64,000 bases of DNA from Takakia lepidozioides. Lineage: Eukaryota > Streptophyta > Takakiopsida > Takakiales > Takakiaceae. Below are positions 24,795-36,236 of the stretch, piece after piece. The position numbers and the translations under genes are program-made. The stretch spans positions 11,718,001 to 11,782,000 of the forward strand of contig CM060731.1 in assembly GCA_030704615.1 (NCBI GenBank), written 5' to 3'. Numbering within the stretch: the stretch's first letter is position 1; each line of letters opens with the position of its first letter. A model generated the notes under the pieces. It did not search any database, was not told the DNA's origin, and was given only the letters and a program-made list of their open reading frames with translations.

Positions 24795-26696
24795 GCATTC
24801 TTAAGCTGTTTACCATTTCTGGAAGCTCAATGAGCTGGTTTACAAAGGCACCTACCAATTACAGTTCAATTAAGAGGTTGTCATTATGGGAACCAATCCA
24901 TATCATTATGGTCATCACCTGTTTCTGTATCATTCATCAGCTTCCCAATCATGGGAGTTATGGAGTTGGATCTCTAACAACCAGCCATCTGGGAATGCAA
25001 TTTGTAGGTGTTGCCTCAATTATTAGACTGGTTGTTAATTTCTATTCTAGGGTTATCTTCTCCACATGTTTGCTTTATTGGCACAATTCAAAGTCATCTT
25101 TGCTGCAGAGCTTGGGATTGAAGAGGGCTCCTAGGATGTCCATCATGACAGGAGGTTGATTTTACTGGGTACTTTTGTCTTCAGGAAGTGCTGTCAGAAA
25201 GGCTAGGAGTATATTTTTCTTTTGCTGAAAATTTCACGGGTGTTCACTTTTTCATTCATACAGATGTTCTATGCTGTCCATTCACTGCTAATCATGCTGC
25301 TGGACAAAGGTAGGGAAGAGTCCCTTAAGTTGTGACAGCGTCCTGTCAACTTCATCTGAACCAAGGATTGATAGATGGTGTGGTTGCAATGCCATCATGT
25401 AAGCTTCTTGATGCTCGCGAACCTTCCTTTGAGTCAACTAAAGGGGGTTGGTTTCTGGATGCTAGATGTAGTCATGGATGCTTACTACAGAGTGTAAGCG
25501 ATTTTCGGATGTAGATATTAGGAAAATATTGTACACAGAATTTCTGCGGATCGTAAACTAATCCCACCAGAATGATTTTGTTGTACAGTTTCCTGCCAGA
25601 ACAGCCTGAGTTCATACATTGCACATAGCTGCTTGCACCTCATTGAAGAGATCTGCAATAAATGGGGCCTGCGTCCTTGCATGTCTGACGAATACTTTCT
25701 GTAATCCAGGTAACCATTTTGCAATTTCTTCACAGCTTTGCCCAACTCAGCATCAAAGAGGAGAACTTGAGAGGTCTGGAAAGTAGGGAAAATGAAGCTT
25801 GGTTTGGAGATCACAGATCACATGTACCCATGCCAAGTGTGGACATTTGTGATTGCAGTTTTGTGGGGTTAAAGAAGAGACCAGAAAGCTTGGAGATGGG
25901 GGTGGGGGTCTGGGCTGTTGTTTCACTTGTGCAAGGAAGACTGACTGTGCCTGATTAGATTGGGGAGAGAAAGAAGATCAATTGATTTGACACTTTGAGC
26001 AAGTTTGCAGTCTGCGCGCCACAAAGGTAGTAGTGAACGCAGGGCAGAATCCCAATGAGGCCAAAAGACAAGGCTGATCTTTGATGTGTGGAAGGACTAG
26101 CACTATTTGACTGCAAGGGAGACCCCCAGTCTGCATGCAACCCAAAGGCTTTTATCCCCAAATGCATGAATGCATCGGGAGTACTACTTGAACCATTTGC
26201 AGCTGTAATGAATGGTGTCACACAGACATTCAACTTGCTCACTGAACCAAACTTTCTTGCAAATGGTGCTCAGAATACTTGCAAAGCTGTCAATAGCTCT
26301 ACTGTCAGAAGATGGAGCAGCAGCATTTGATGATTTGCAAACAAATGATTTTTAAACTGCATGACTGTGGTTCATAGAAACTAAGGTATTCGAAGCAAAT
26401 GACAGGCCACCTTCCCCAGCCTATGCTGTTCCATCTTGTTCATAAGAGAGATGGAAACCAAAACCGACAGCCACGAAGTTCTGTGGTGGTTTCTATTGGA
26501 AAACCCATCTCTGGCACGCTTCTGAAATCCCCAAGGTGTGCATAATCAGCGCTACAGCTTGATCAAAAAGACAGTTTGGTTTACTGGATATATATTCTGC
26601 AAGCCCCTTCACCTACATGGAGTGCAAGTGCAACTGCATAAAGATTGGTAATTCTCAACAAAGTTAGACTCTGTAGAGAAACTGCTCCAAGAACTT
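24795..26696. other. intergenic between convergent genes, no gene seen
   Basis: Holds the 3' regions of the TAB2-like gene (plus) and the DUF3444 gene (minus). The short ORFs at 25518-25814 and 26088-26330 have no recognisable domain. Confidence 0.4.
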
Positions 26697-27959
26697 TTAT
26701 GAAACACCCAGGAACTCTCCAGGTGTTGAAGCGGGATCAAGCTCCCAACACCCCTTGGGCAGCCCTGGCTTCTCTGAACCGAGGAGCCTATGGGTCGGTA
26801 TCTGGTGGGACAACCTCGGTACTACATCCTTGGGAGGAATCCAACTAGCTAACTGGCCACTTCCTTGCTTGAAAAGGGACTTGAAACCTGGCACTTTGAT
26901 CAACGGCACTACTTTCAGACCGTTTTCCTTCGAAAATCCACTCAGTACTTCAACCAACTCATAATCGAACTTAACATCATCTTCTTCATCCTGCATCTTC
27001 GGCTTCGGCTTTTCCCAGTCTTTGTACAGAGCCCATACCTGGTCTTTGCCAGGGTAATATTTGATGGATCCCCTTGCACCCCTCTCTATTTCCACTTTGT
27101 GAGAGAAGGAATTGAGTTCCTGGATAGAAATATGTGCAAACTTGTACTCTCCACAGGCGGCAGAGAGGCCTGCAGACTTGACCAAGCAATTGGCGCGAAG
27201 AGCAGGGCGGATGGGCTCCATCCATTGAACACCGACATTGAAAGGGGATAGAGAAAGCGATGCGATTCGACCATAATATCGGGGCATTCCATCTTGATCA
27301 TCATAAAGAGCCCAGAACTGATCAACCACCAAATCGTTTTCTGTGCGCCGGCCGTCAAATTCATAAAAATCTGGGCTCGGAACATTCATTTCTCTTCTGA
27401 TATCATGGCTCAGAGGACTATCTGCTGTGCAGTCTGTTGGAATGAGGGCCAGTGCTACCATGGCATGCTGTGAATTCTCCACTTCTGCTCCATTAGTGTC
27501 GCTCTTGTCCATGGAAGCAGCACTTCCTCTCTCACTCTCTTTCGAATGTTGGGGGGAAGCTGCCCTTACATTTTGCTTGCCCAATGACATTTGCTGAGTT
27601 CTTTCTTCACCGACCTCGGTGTTGGGAGACCCCACCAGTGTAGAAGGATTTGACAGTTTATTCGCTCTTGTCACTTCCTCTTCGATGTTATCCAGAGCTG
27701 CTTCCTCTCCTTTCTCTGCAGAAGCTTTTTGGGCCACCTTCTTCTGCTTTTTCCCAGACCTTTTCTTTGCGGCTGTTGTACTGGCCTGCCCTTTCCCCTC
27801 CAACACTTCCAACTCCTGCAGTCCTTTGAACTTCAAAATCGTCTTTTTCCTTCCTTTGGAATTTGGTGTCAGGTCTGCATTTTCTCTTCCATTTGCTGTG
27901 GCATGAGGGATTGGGGTCTCCTCCAAGCACCCCTCGATATTTACGGCGGCACTCGCCAT
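26697..27959 (-). CDS. DUF3444 domain protein without a J domain
   Basis: A 420-residue ORF with no intron seen, counting from the first ATG (27959); the frame is open a little further upstream. Residues 1-190 are low-complexity, lysine-rich and probably disordered (KKRSGKKQKKVAQK). From about residue 194 it matches the DUF3444 domain seen C-terminal to DnaJ domains in plants: SPDFYEFDGRRTENDLVVDQ, WALYDDQDGMPRYYGRI, and later IKYYPGKDQVWALYKDWEK. In the usual family a J domain and zinc-ribbon-like region precede one or two DUF3444 domains; here there is none. Function is unknown; nuclear or chaperone-related roles are guesses. It lies about 50 bp downstream of the XRCC4-like ORF on the same strand, so the two may share a transcript or be one misread gene. 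Confidence 0.8.
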   Translation of the reverse strand: MASAAVNIEGCLEETPIPHATANGRENADLTPNSKGRKKTILKFKGLQELEVLEGKGQASTTAAKKRSGKKQKKVAQKASAEKGEEAALDNIEEEVTRANKLSNPSTLVGSPNTEVGEERTQQMSLGKQNVRAASPQHSKESERGSAASMDKSDTNGAEVENSQHAMVALALIPTDCTADSPLSHDIRREMNVPSPDFYEFDGRRTENDLVVDQFWALYDDQDGMPRYYGRIASLSLSPFNVGVQWMEPIRPALRANCLVKSAGLSAACGEYKFAHISIQELNSFSHKVEIERGARGSIKYYPGKDQVWALYKDWEKPKPKMQDEEDDVKFDYELVEVLSGFSKENGLKVVPLIKVPGFKSLFKQGSGQLASWIPPKDVVPRLSHQIPTHRLLGSEKPGLPKGCWELDPASTPGEFLGVS

Positions 27960-28006
27960 TTCTTCTTGCCTCTCCGCTGCAGCTCTCAATTTGGACAGAG
28001 CTCTAC

Positions 28007-28084
28007 TGTCAATGGTGAAGAGGATGGCCCCATGCGCTACCGGCAGCAAGTGTCAATGGTGAAGATTCGGCAGGCCCCATGCGC
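28007..28084. repeat. imperfect 44-47-bp tandem duplication at the XRCC4/DUF3444 junction
   Basis: TGTCAATGGTGAAGA occurs at 28007-28021 and 28051-28065. GGCCCCATGCGC occurs at 28026-28037 and 28073-28084. The offsets are 44 and 47 bp, so two diverged copies lie in tandem. The duplication covers the XRCC4-like C terminus and stop codon. Confidence 0.85.
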
Positions 28085-28752
28085 GGAGATTTCCTTGACC
28101 CTTTCTCAATGTTTTGATCCCCCTTTCGCTTTTCTCCGGTGAGTGACTCTTCTAGAGCTTCTATGGCTCTCTCTCCCTCAATTTCCTTTCGCTCCTCTTC
28201 ACTCTTCTTTATCAGGGAGAATAGCTCGGCTTCCACCTGCAACTTCTCCTGTTGAAGTTGTGTCACACTTTTCTCCAGTCCCGCCGTCATGCGGTCGTAT
28301 GAGCGCATCTTCCGGGCCAATTCCTTGTCAAGATCAGCGTAGTTACCCATCACGAACTCCAGCATTTCCAACATCACGTCTGGAACGGGCACTTTCGTCA
28401 GGGTCAGCTCTAAGGAGAACCCTGCAATTTTCTGTTTTGGCTCTACCTGTAGCAGCACCGTGTCGTCGGTACCGCAAAGCAAAGAGTAGGAGGAATCAGA
28501 ATGCTGCTCGCTGAGGAGCATGTGGGCCATATCAACATACTCGCTCCCTGTGACATCCCACAGTTTTGCACGCTCTGCAACAAACTCCTCTGAAGCCGAC
28601 AGTGTCCAAGCAGCGAAGCCATCGGAGATGGAGACAGAGAAATATAGAGAGAACCAGGTTCCTTTCACATACACCAAATCGTTCTCATACACAAATCCTA
28701 CTTTCTGCACATTCCGCAACTGCACACAGGTCTCGTTTCCCCTACCCGGCAT
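28009..28752 (-). CDS. XRCC4: XRCC4-like DNA double-strand-break repair protein
   Basis: A 247-residue ORF. Residues about 28-80 match the XRCC4 head: VKGTWFSLYFSVSISDGF, AAWTLSASEEFVAERA, and a following SEYVDMAHMLLSEQ segment. Residues about 130-200 form a coiled coil with a stretch (AELFSLIKKSEEERKEIEGE) at the place where XRCC4 binds DNA ligase IV. The tail is basic and serine-rich (KRKGDQNIEKGSRKSPRM). XRCC4 is a scaffold of non-homologous end joining and stabilises ligase IV in the nucleus. The length is close to that of Arabidopsis XRCC4. Oddities: no intron, whereas plant XRCC4 genes are usually split, and a local tandem duplication across the last 20 codons, so the last residues may be new. 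ATG at 28752 is chosen because the family domain begins shortly after it. Confidence 0.82.
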   Translation of the reverse strand: MPGRGNETCVQLRNVQKVGFVYENDLVYVKGTWFSLYFSVSISDGFAAWTLSASEEFVAERAKLWDVTGSEYVDMAHMLLSEQHSDSSYSLLCGTDDTVLLQVEPKQKIAGFSLELTLTKVPVPDVMLEMLEFVMGNYADLDKELARKMRSYDRMTAGLEKSVTQLQQEKLQVEAELFSLIKKSEEERKEIEGERAIEALEESLTGEKRKGDQNIEKGSRKSPRMGPAESSPLTLAAGSAWGHPLHH

Positions 28753-31346
28753 GTTGAGATATTTCGGGGCCTCCTCAATCTACCAAGAAGTCTTCACAGT
28801 TGAGTTCAGTGGGAAAATAGCGAGATGACGTGAAGGTGTGAATGGGTGGCGCAAAGCATCCAGTTTCAATTTGCCCGTCCCAACATACTTCGTAAATCTT
28901 TTCACTGAATCTTCTGGAAGCAACAACGACGCTGTGCCTTCTTCACCATCGCCTAGCACCGCAGGTACATCGACAACTGCTACTCCTAGCACTAAAAGAG
29001 AGTGTACCACTGTAAAGTCGGACGATCAAAACATACTAGTGTGCTGCTACCTTCAGCTACACAAACCACAGCTCCACCCAAACATGCAGCACGGGACAAA
29101 AATTCAACAAACTATCAAACCTTCGCCACTCGAGCCCTGACGTCCCAATGCAAACTGTAGATGTGGTTCTAAGAAAACAAGAGCAACTAAAGAAAGCTAC
29201 AAATCAAGCTCCTGCTTTGAAACTCCAATGCAACTCTTTGCACCGCTCAACAATCTCCTCCTCAGAAACCATAAACCCCTACAACCCGCACATCACTCCC
29301 TGCTACACACAATTCTATCACCCACATTCGTCTCACAACCAAATTCCGTGTTCAACAAGTATATAACCTCGGAATCACTCCTACAAGCAGTCACTCAAGC
29401 TTCCCCCGCACCCTGCCCAAATCCTAAGAACCTCCCACTCTCACAGACATTCAGTGCACACAGAAGGACGCCCAAGGCCTGAGCACGGAAGCCTCCCTGA
29501 CATGGCGGCAAGAAAACAGCGACCCACACTGAATTTCTGTGTACGAGCTTCTTCCCCCCCGCAAAAAAGCCTACCTCTGCTACTAATTAGGGCGGATGAT
29601 TAACCCTTAACACACACCAAAAGGAGGGCTTAAAACAGCATTTTGTGTGTAAGATGGAACCCCTGATCAGCTTGGGTAAAAGGCACAAAGAACCCAGATA
29701 TGATGATGATGATACCTACCTACTACTACATGGGCCAGTCCTCCCTTTCACAGTCATTGAAACAGCAGCCGTGCCCACAATGCGATGGACAATGACGCTG
29801 CAGCTCAGAGCTGTTCGCATCATGTCAGCGCAGCGCAGAGCACACTGACCACTCTGACCTCTGTGTTTACACCTCTGTACTCACCCTAGTGCAACCCATG
29901 TCTGCTTTCCTCCCACCTCACATTCCCACAACGAGTCGTGTTGATGTGACTGGAGGAGTGATGGCGAGCTGTGCGTCTTGTCTTTTGTACCTCACTGCTT
30001 TTCTTCTCATTCATCATCACTTACGCTCCTACGAACTCCGAAATGGAACTGCCCCAGAGGCAGCGAGGAACGGAGGCGAGATCCTCGTGAAGAGATGTCT
30101 CTTCCCTTTCTCGCAATTGTAGCCTCCACCAGTTGATGAAGCCTGTGTGAATGGTTGGTTTCAGATGGAACAGCAGAGGATCACAGCACCCTCACTTCTC
30201 TTCAATGTAGCACCACATCACTGTACTAGCACTAGACTCTTGAGCGAATTCTTCTAGTTGCATATCAGGGGATCCAGTTCCAACAATTCAGAGTAACAAC
30301 TTGGACACTCTATCAAATTTCTCTCTCAGCTTGTCAAGGTAGTGGGGCATATTCCGTCATAGCTATTACCCTCACCATGTTGTGTAGCTCGGGTGAGTCC
30401 CACCAGGTCGTACAACTCCCACAAAGCAAGCAAGAAAGGCTTATACGACCAACCACTCACAGAGCCTTACAGGTGCTTATTGACAAAACTATCTTCAAGC
30501 CTTAAGGACTTTTACTACATTTTCTACCCATCAACATTGTATGCAAGAATGAACGAAAATCAAGAGGAGACAGAAATGCGAAGACTGGGGGAGGCTGCCG
30601 AAGATTTTCGATACCCCACTAGGTGTAGAATACAGCATCTTCAATTAAAAGCAATTGAAAGGAAAACTGCAGAGCACTATCATTCCAAGCCCTAGGCTGC
30701 CGGTGAGATATGGAGGCATGCTATGCTGGCTAAAAGAAAATACATCGACGAGATCCTGTGCAACATTTGAATGTCAGCAGCAACTGTAGACAACTCCTAA
30801 CCATGCACAAATCACATGGAGCCAACACCTCTCTAAGCCTTTAGTTGTTGACACACGATACATGGCCAAAGGCAACCAGATACAATACGGAGCTCAAAAT
30901 TTACTACAAAACACAAAGCAAGCTCAAGGGTACCAGGGACACTGATCAAACTTGAGATTGGATCATTACAGAAAGCTGCCAATTTCAAATGACTCCAGCA
31001 GCAGTATACACAAGAGTTCCGACCAAAAGGTTCTACATTAAAAAAAAGCAAGAAACAACCTACTCCTCCAGGTTCTGATCAAAGAAGATCCTAATTGTGT
31101 GTTTGATACAGTTGTCTCATTCCTGTTCCAACAGTTCCTCTGTAAATCTCCAGCCCACTTGGGGTGAAGTGACGAAGGAATATAACTAAGGACCACAAAG
31201 CCCAATTAGATGTGCATATCAAGGGCAATGTAATCTTGCTGAGCATGGACTTCAGAGCTTCAAGAGGGCTGGTTTGGTAACGCAGGAATAATGCATTGCG
31301 AAAATGCACATGCAGAATCCATGTACATCACCCCAAAATCTTAACT
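28753..31346. other. intergenic, no confident gene
   Basis: Promoter of the XRCC4-like gene at the left end and the 3' region of the FRIGIDA-like gene at the right. A 76-residue minus-strand ORF at 28780-29010 has coding-like composition but no known domain. It could be an upstream exon or leader ORF. Confidence 0.35.
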
Positions 31347-34183
31347 TCAGTGAAGGAAGGATGCCTGGTAAGCAGGGGGAGGGGGTGGCAAGCCACTACC
31401 AAATTGATAGCTACTATATGTGCCAGTAGGATTATTGTAAGCAGAAGATCCATACACTGGCGATCCCAGGCCGTCAGAGGGGTAGAGGTAAGAGCTAGAA
31501 AGAGAGACAGGGCTCCGGTTTCCACCTGCGTATGTAGTAGTATAACCCCCTTGGCCCCGCCGATCATAATTATTCTGTGCTGCCAAACTGTAGGATGAGA
31601 CACCCACCGCGCCATACTGGCCCCTGTCTGAGGGTCGGTAGTAGCTTCTGTTGTCATTATTATTAGCACCACCACCAGAACCACCAGAGCCACCATAGTT
31701 CCCTCCACTACCATTGCTAGCACGAGGGCGTTTGGTTTGTGCTTTAACTGCCACAGCTGCCCTCTTCCTATCTGACTTGGCCTTCTCCAGCTGCACAACA
31801 CGCTTTTGAAGAGGCATTGATGGATATTGGCTTTCTAGTTGGTACTCCTCAATGCACTTGAGCACTGCCTTGAGAGCAGCTAACTCCTTCATTGTAGCAT
31901 CATTCTGCGGGCATTAAAAAAGCCAATTAGTTTACATCAAACCAACCAACACATAAATTGTCCACATCGATCTAAATACTTTCCAGAACTAGAGACTGTT
32001 CCATTGAGACTACCTGCCACATTGGTCTAGACAACAAGTCCCACTGAATAGCAGTGAACAACACTCGCAGCGTACACCTCTCATTCTCTCACCGTGAGGG
32101 TCAACACCCCACTGGAAACCCTTCACAGTCACCTTTTTCCCCACACATTCCCGCCAGTAGTTCCTCCCAGTCTGATACTGTATTGCTGCGACCAGTTACT
32201 CTAGGAAAATGCATACCTGAGCAGCAGCCGAGCTGTTTCCAGTTTTGAGAATAGACTGTGCCGTTCTTCGAGCTTCCTTGAGATATGCTTTCAACAAGGG
32301 AATGGGCTGAATGCGATCCATAATGCCGAAGGAGTGGGCAAAGGAAAGAGCCTCAATCTGCTTACCTTCTTTGGCCAGCCTATCCACAACATCTGTAGTA
32401 CAAGCAGAGAAGAAACCAACATGGAGTAGTATGAGTAAGTGTGGTTCTAGCTTAGCTAGCAAGGAGTTCCAGACAGATAGGCCACCTGCATCCATACAAA
32501 CAATTACAGGTTTGGCAACAAAGGCTGCAACCATGAAGCATTAATATGATAGACACACTTACCTGTTCCTCCTGTTAGACACTGCCTCCAGGATCACACC
32601 ATAAGTAGAAATAACTTTCAACATTGTATATGCAACCAAAAAACCAACTTCTTAGAAAAATCTGGAGCCTCACAATCAACTCGGCAGTAACCTACAATTT
32701 GACCACCGCAATCCTGGCATTCAGTCAAACCTGTTCTCCTGAACGATGTCCCAGAGAGTTCAAGGCAAGGCTGGGATAGATTTGGTGTAAAAGCCAATTG
32801 GATACCTATATAGGGAAAATGACGGATATAAGCCCGTCTGAAATGAATCCCATACTTCAAAAGATCCATGCCAGTCCAGATTGAGGCCCGTTATAGGCCT
32901 CATCCGTGTATAGCGGCTGACTTGAGGGGGAGACACCAACCTGGTATCTTGGCCGATAGTCCAAGGGACCGGCAGAGCACAGGTGTTTGCCTGCGTCTAG
33001 CAACGGCCGTGACGAGTTTGCACAGCTCGTCATCGTTATACTCTGAAGCAATCCCAAATGTTGCCAACAGCTGTAGAAAAGCCTGTGCATCCAATGAATT
33101 GCTTGCGGCATCTCCATGGACATTCATCTTGGACTTCCAATGCTCAGCGACCCGCTTGGCCAACTCCTTGATATTGGAGGGCACCACGGGATGGTCCGCT
33201 CCAAGTACAGGGTCTGCCAACACCACAGCCAGGCACTCCAAAAGAAGAATGCAGGCACGGCGATTAGCCGATGCCCCTGGCTCCTTATTCTTGTCAGGGC
33301 CCTGGCTCACCCCGGGCTCTGGAAGGTGGTAGCCATCCAAGGCACTTAGGACCATGCGCGCAGGGTCGATAGCACACTGCAGTGCAGCGGGCAGCTCATT
33401 TCGCAAGGCTCCCACATCTTTCCGATGGTCAACAATATACTTTCTCAGACTATCACCGTCCATGTTCTCGCACAGCGCCTTAAGCTGTGGACGCACCCTC
33501 ACTTCGGGTACTACTGGCTTGACGTGGGAAGTAATAGTAGTGGTAATAGTAGGATGATTAGCGTCCTTGCTAGCAGTAACTGGCCCATTTAAAGCCCCTT
33601 CCTTTCCCACAGAGCTTGTGCCTGCTGCGGCTGGGGTTGCGGCAGGTTTGGGAGAGTTTAGATCTACCTCCATAGCCTGAATGACAGAGCCATTTGCTGC
33701 ACCGTTAGCCTGAGTGGCTGCTGTGTAAGTCTTGGTATCTGCCTCAGGTTTAATGGTTACCGGCTCAGAAACAACGTGCTGAGGGGTTTTGGCAGCAGCT
33801 TCAGCTTCAAGGCGTGATCGCTCTTCCAGCCACTTGCGTTTCTCCTCAAAAAGGGATGCAATGGCAGAATCTTTCTGCTCTTGCACCCTAGAGAGCATTG
33901 CTTGCTCTCTTGACGAGACAGCCTCTTCCCTTTTATCAAGGGCCTCTTGTGCCTCCCGCGTCTTGATCTCGAACGACTTTTCCTTCACAGCCAGATCATC
34001 AAGGCGCGTCTGCACAGACCTCTCAAGTCCTGCAAAATACTCTTCAAACTCTTTCCATTCAAGAGTGTAGCTCGCAATGGCTGCTTTCTGGATCTCAAGA
34101 TCAGCAAACACTTTCTGCAGGCGTTCCTTTCTTGTTGGAACAGCCTCCAGAGTCAGGGGGAGAGATTCCACCTGAGTACCCAT
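31347..34183 (-). CDS. FRIGIDA-like protein
   Basis: Three exons on the minus strand: 34183-32941, 32392-32217 and 31904-31347. The splice sites are canonical and the frame closes to 1977 nt (658 aa). Residues about 15-130 are a long charged coiled coil (LAVKEKSFEIKTREAQEALD). The FRIGIDA domain follows from about 230: RPQLKALCENMDGDSLRKYI, RRRQTPVLCRSLGLSAKIP, then DVVDRLAKEGKQIEALSFAH and PIPLLKAYLKEARR. The C-terminal exon starts with the conserved ELAALKAVLKCIEEYQLESQ block and ends in a Gly, Asn, Ser and Tyr-rich disordered tail finishing in a proline run. FRIGIDA and its relatives act in the nucleus as scaffolds of transcription complexes that control flowering in angiosperms; in a flowerless plant the target is unknown. 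The nearest class (FRL1/2 or FRL3/4) was not resolved. Confidence 0.92.
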
Positions 34184-34910
34184 TGTCTAACCCTAACAGT
34201 CTGGAAGGCACACACACCCCCTCAGCAGCGCACAGAAACTATCACCACACTAGCAACGAGCCAGAAACACAGTCAACGGCACAGTCGTGCTTTGAGACTT
34301 GATTACATAACACTGGAAAAGACTTCTCAGCAGCATGTGGCGTCCAACAAAGCAGAATCCACCGTTTGCAGAAAACACACCAGCAAACCTCCAGAAAGAT
34401 AATAGACAAGCAATCCTGCGGCAACACCAACTAATACACAAGATAAAATCAAGAAGAACAGGGCACTTCAAACAGCATGAGCGCCTGGCAACACAGAACA
34501 AGAAGAAATCGATCCCAGCCGCAATATGTAACGCCTGCCTCTCGCGAAGATCGACACTGATCGACACTGAAGGAGCAAAAGCTTGGTCGGTGGGGCAACT
34601 TAACAGATAGGCACCTTTGCCACCATCCGATCTGAAATCCTGCGGCTCTAGGCCGCGCTCTGCGCTCTCTGTTTATAGATACATCCATCCTCCTCTGGCA
34701 ATCGGCCCTCCCTCACGACCTGCATCCACCTGTTTCATCCATCCATTACCCGCTTGTGCGCTTGCAAGTCGTTAAAGTCTGGTGTGGAGGTTCATGGCTT
34801 CGAGAGGTGCTCACTTGCAAGAAGCTTGCAGTGTGTTTGTGTTTGTGGTACCTAGACGCTGCCGGTCACGACTGTGCTCGAGACACCGAGGAAGATAATA
34901 GTCAGAAAAC
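34184..34910. other. 5' flank of the FRIGIDA-like gene
   Basis: Leader and promoter of the minus-strand FRIGIDA-like gene. A 12-bp unit, GATCGACACTGA, occurs twice in tandem at about 34549-34571. No other gene was seen. Confidence 0.4.
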
Positions 34911-35717
34911 TGCAGTGTGTTGATGAGATGCACTGAAGAATGACGGTCGAGGAAGCTGCATCGTTAAAAGGCCACTGTATCACAAACTTGGGATGTTCGG
35001 TGGCGGAGGCGTCCGTGTTTCCAGGGTTGGAGTCACAAACGTAAGTTTGTGATAAGCAGTGGTGAGGAAGCTGCATCATTCCAAGGCAGCTGTAGCACAT
35101 ACTTATTCATGTCTTACTATGGCCATAGTGTCCAGGTTCCATGTTGGAACAACTTGTAAAGTTTATGATACAACGAAGATGATGACATTCATGAAGCTGC
35201 ATCGTAAAAAAGAGGCATCTCTATTGAGATGTCCGATTCTTCTTGCAATCCATCTTGTAATTCACCTGTGCTGCAGTGTGTGAATGAGATGCACTGAAGA
35301 ACGACGGTGGAGGAAGCTGCATCGTTTAAAGGCCACTGTATCACAAACTTGGGATGTTCGTGGCGGAAAGTGTCCGTGTTTCCAGGGTTGGAGTCACAAA
35401 CGTAAGTTTGTGATAAGCAGTGTTCACGTTGAAGAATCTGCAGTTTTTGTATGACACGCTGAAGTATACGACGTCCAGGAAGCTGCATTCTGCTGATGAT
35501 GTCCTTAAGAAGGTGGCGGGTGAGGAAGCTGCATCATTCCAAGGCAGCTGTAGCACATACTTGATTCATTTTCTGACTATGACCATGGTGTCCGGTTCCA
35601 TGTTTGTGATACAATGAAGATGACATTCATGAAGCTGCGTGGTTCGAAAAAGAGGCATCTCCATTGAGATATCCGATTCTTCTTGCAATCCATCTTGTAA
35701 TTCGTGACCTGTGCATG
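34911..35717 (+). repeat. two-copy tandem duplication (about 360 and 445 bp) in a divergent intergenic region
   Basis: TGCAGTGTGT at 34911 restarts at 35272, and long blocks match between copies: GAGATGCACTGAAGAA, GGCCACTGTATCACAAACTT, TCCAGGGTTGGAGTCACAAA and GAGGAAGCTGCATCATTCC. The second copy has about 92 extra bases near 35425-35515. The word GAAGCTGC recurs six or seven times. Each copy holds an exact hairpin, TCACAAAC-GTAA-GTTTGTGA (35033-35052 and 35394-35413). No convincing coding frame. Confidence 0.88.
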
Positions 35718-36236
35718 GTGAAATTCAAATGTTGTAACGACAATCATGCAACGAAGGAATGACGTGAGTTAATCTCAGTACATAACCACGTGAGATGTCA
35801 ATCCAAGAGGGACAAATATCTGATGCCCAAAACAAGGCAAATAATTGAAACACAGGTTGTACTGGACCCAGGGACACTTGTAAGCTCACATTCCCTCTCA
35901 CTTATAGCTCTTGACATGGGGCTTACGTCTCGGGGCCCGCGAAGAAGAATATCACCGGGTGTTTGTAGCTGTCAAACGCATTAGTTGCAATGGTGTTTTA
36001 TTTTGATGGCAAAGCTCAGTTATTCCCCCTATCTATGCTCTAGGGTAGCTCAGTAGAGAGTAACACAAGTACATCCCTGGGTAGAAAAAAGAAGAACCAT
36101 TCTACATACATCTAGGAACATAACAAAGAAGACATAACATCGGGTAAGTACATCTAGCGACGGAAGTAAAGATAGGACAAATGCATTTAGTGGTCGCCCT
36201 GACCTCACTTCTCTAACCATTTCGGCGCACAGAAGC
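35718..36236. other. 5' flank of the CCDC146 gene
   Basis: No gene seen. At about 36046-36068 the plus strand reads GGTAGCTCAGTAGAGAGTAA, which resembles a tRNA A box, but no B box was found. Confidence 0.35.

Noticed and set aside
26697-28049. Longer DUF3444 ORF starting at 28049
   Set aside because: That start is TTG; the first ATG is at 27959.
28780-29010. 76-residue minus-strand ORF upstream of the XRCC4-like gene
   Set aside because: Coding-like composition but no known domain and no link in phase to the XRCC4-like ORF; left unannotated as a gene.
34911-35717. Cluster of C/D-box snoRNAs
   Set aside because: TGATGA and CTGA words occur, but the C-box-like word is not kept between the two copies and spacing does not fit.
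36046-36068. tRNA gene
   Set aside because: Only an A-box-like stretch; no anticodon arm, B box or acceptor pairing.
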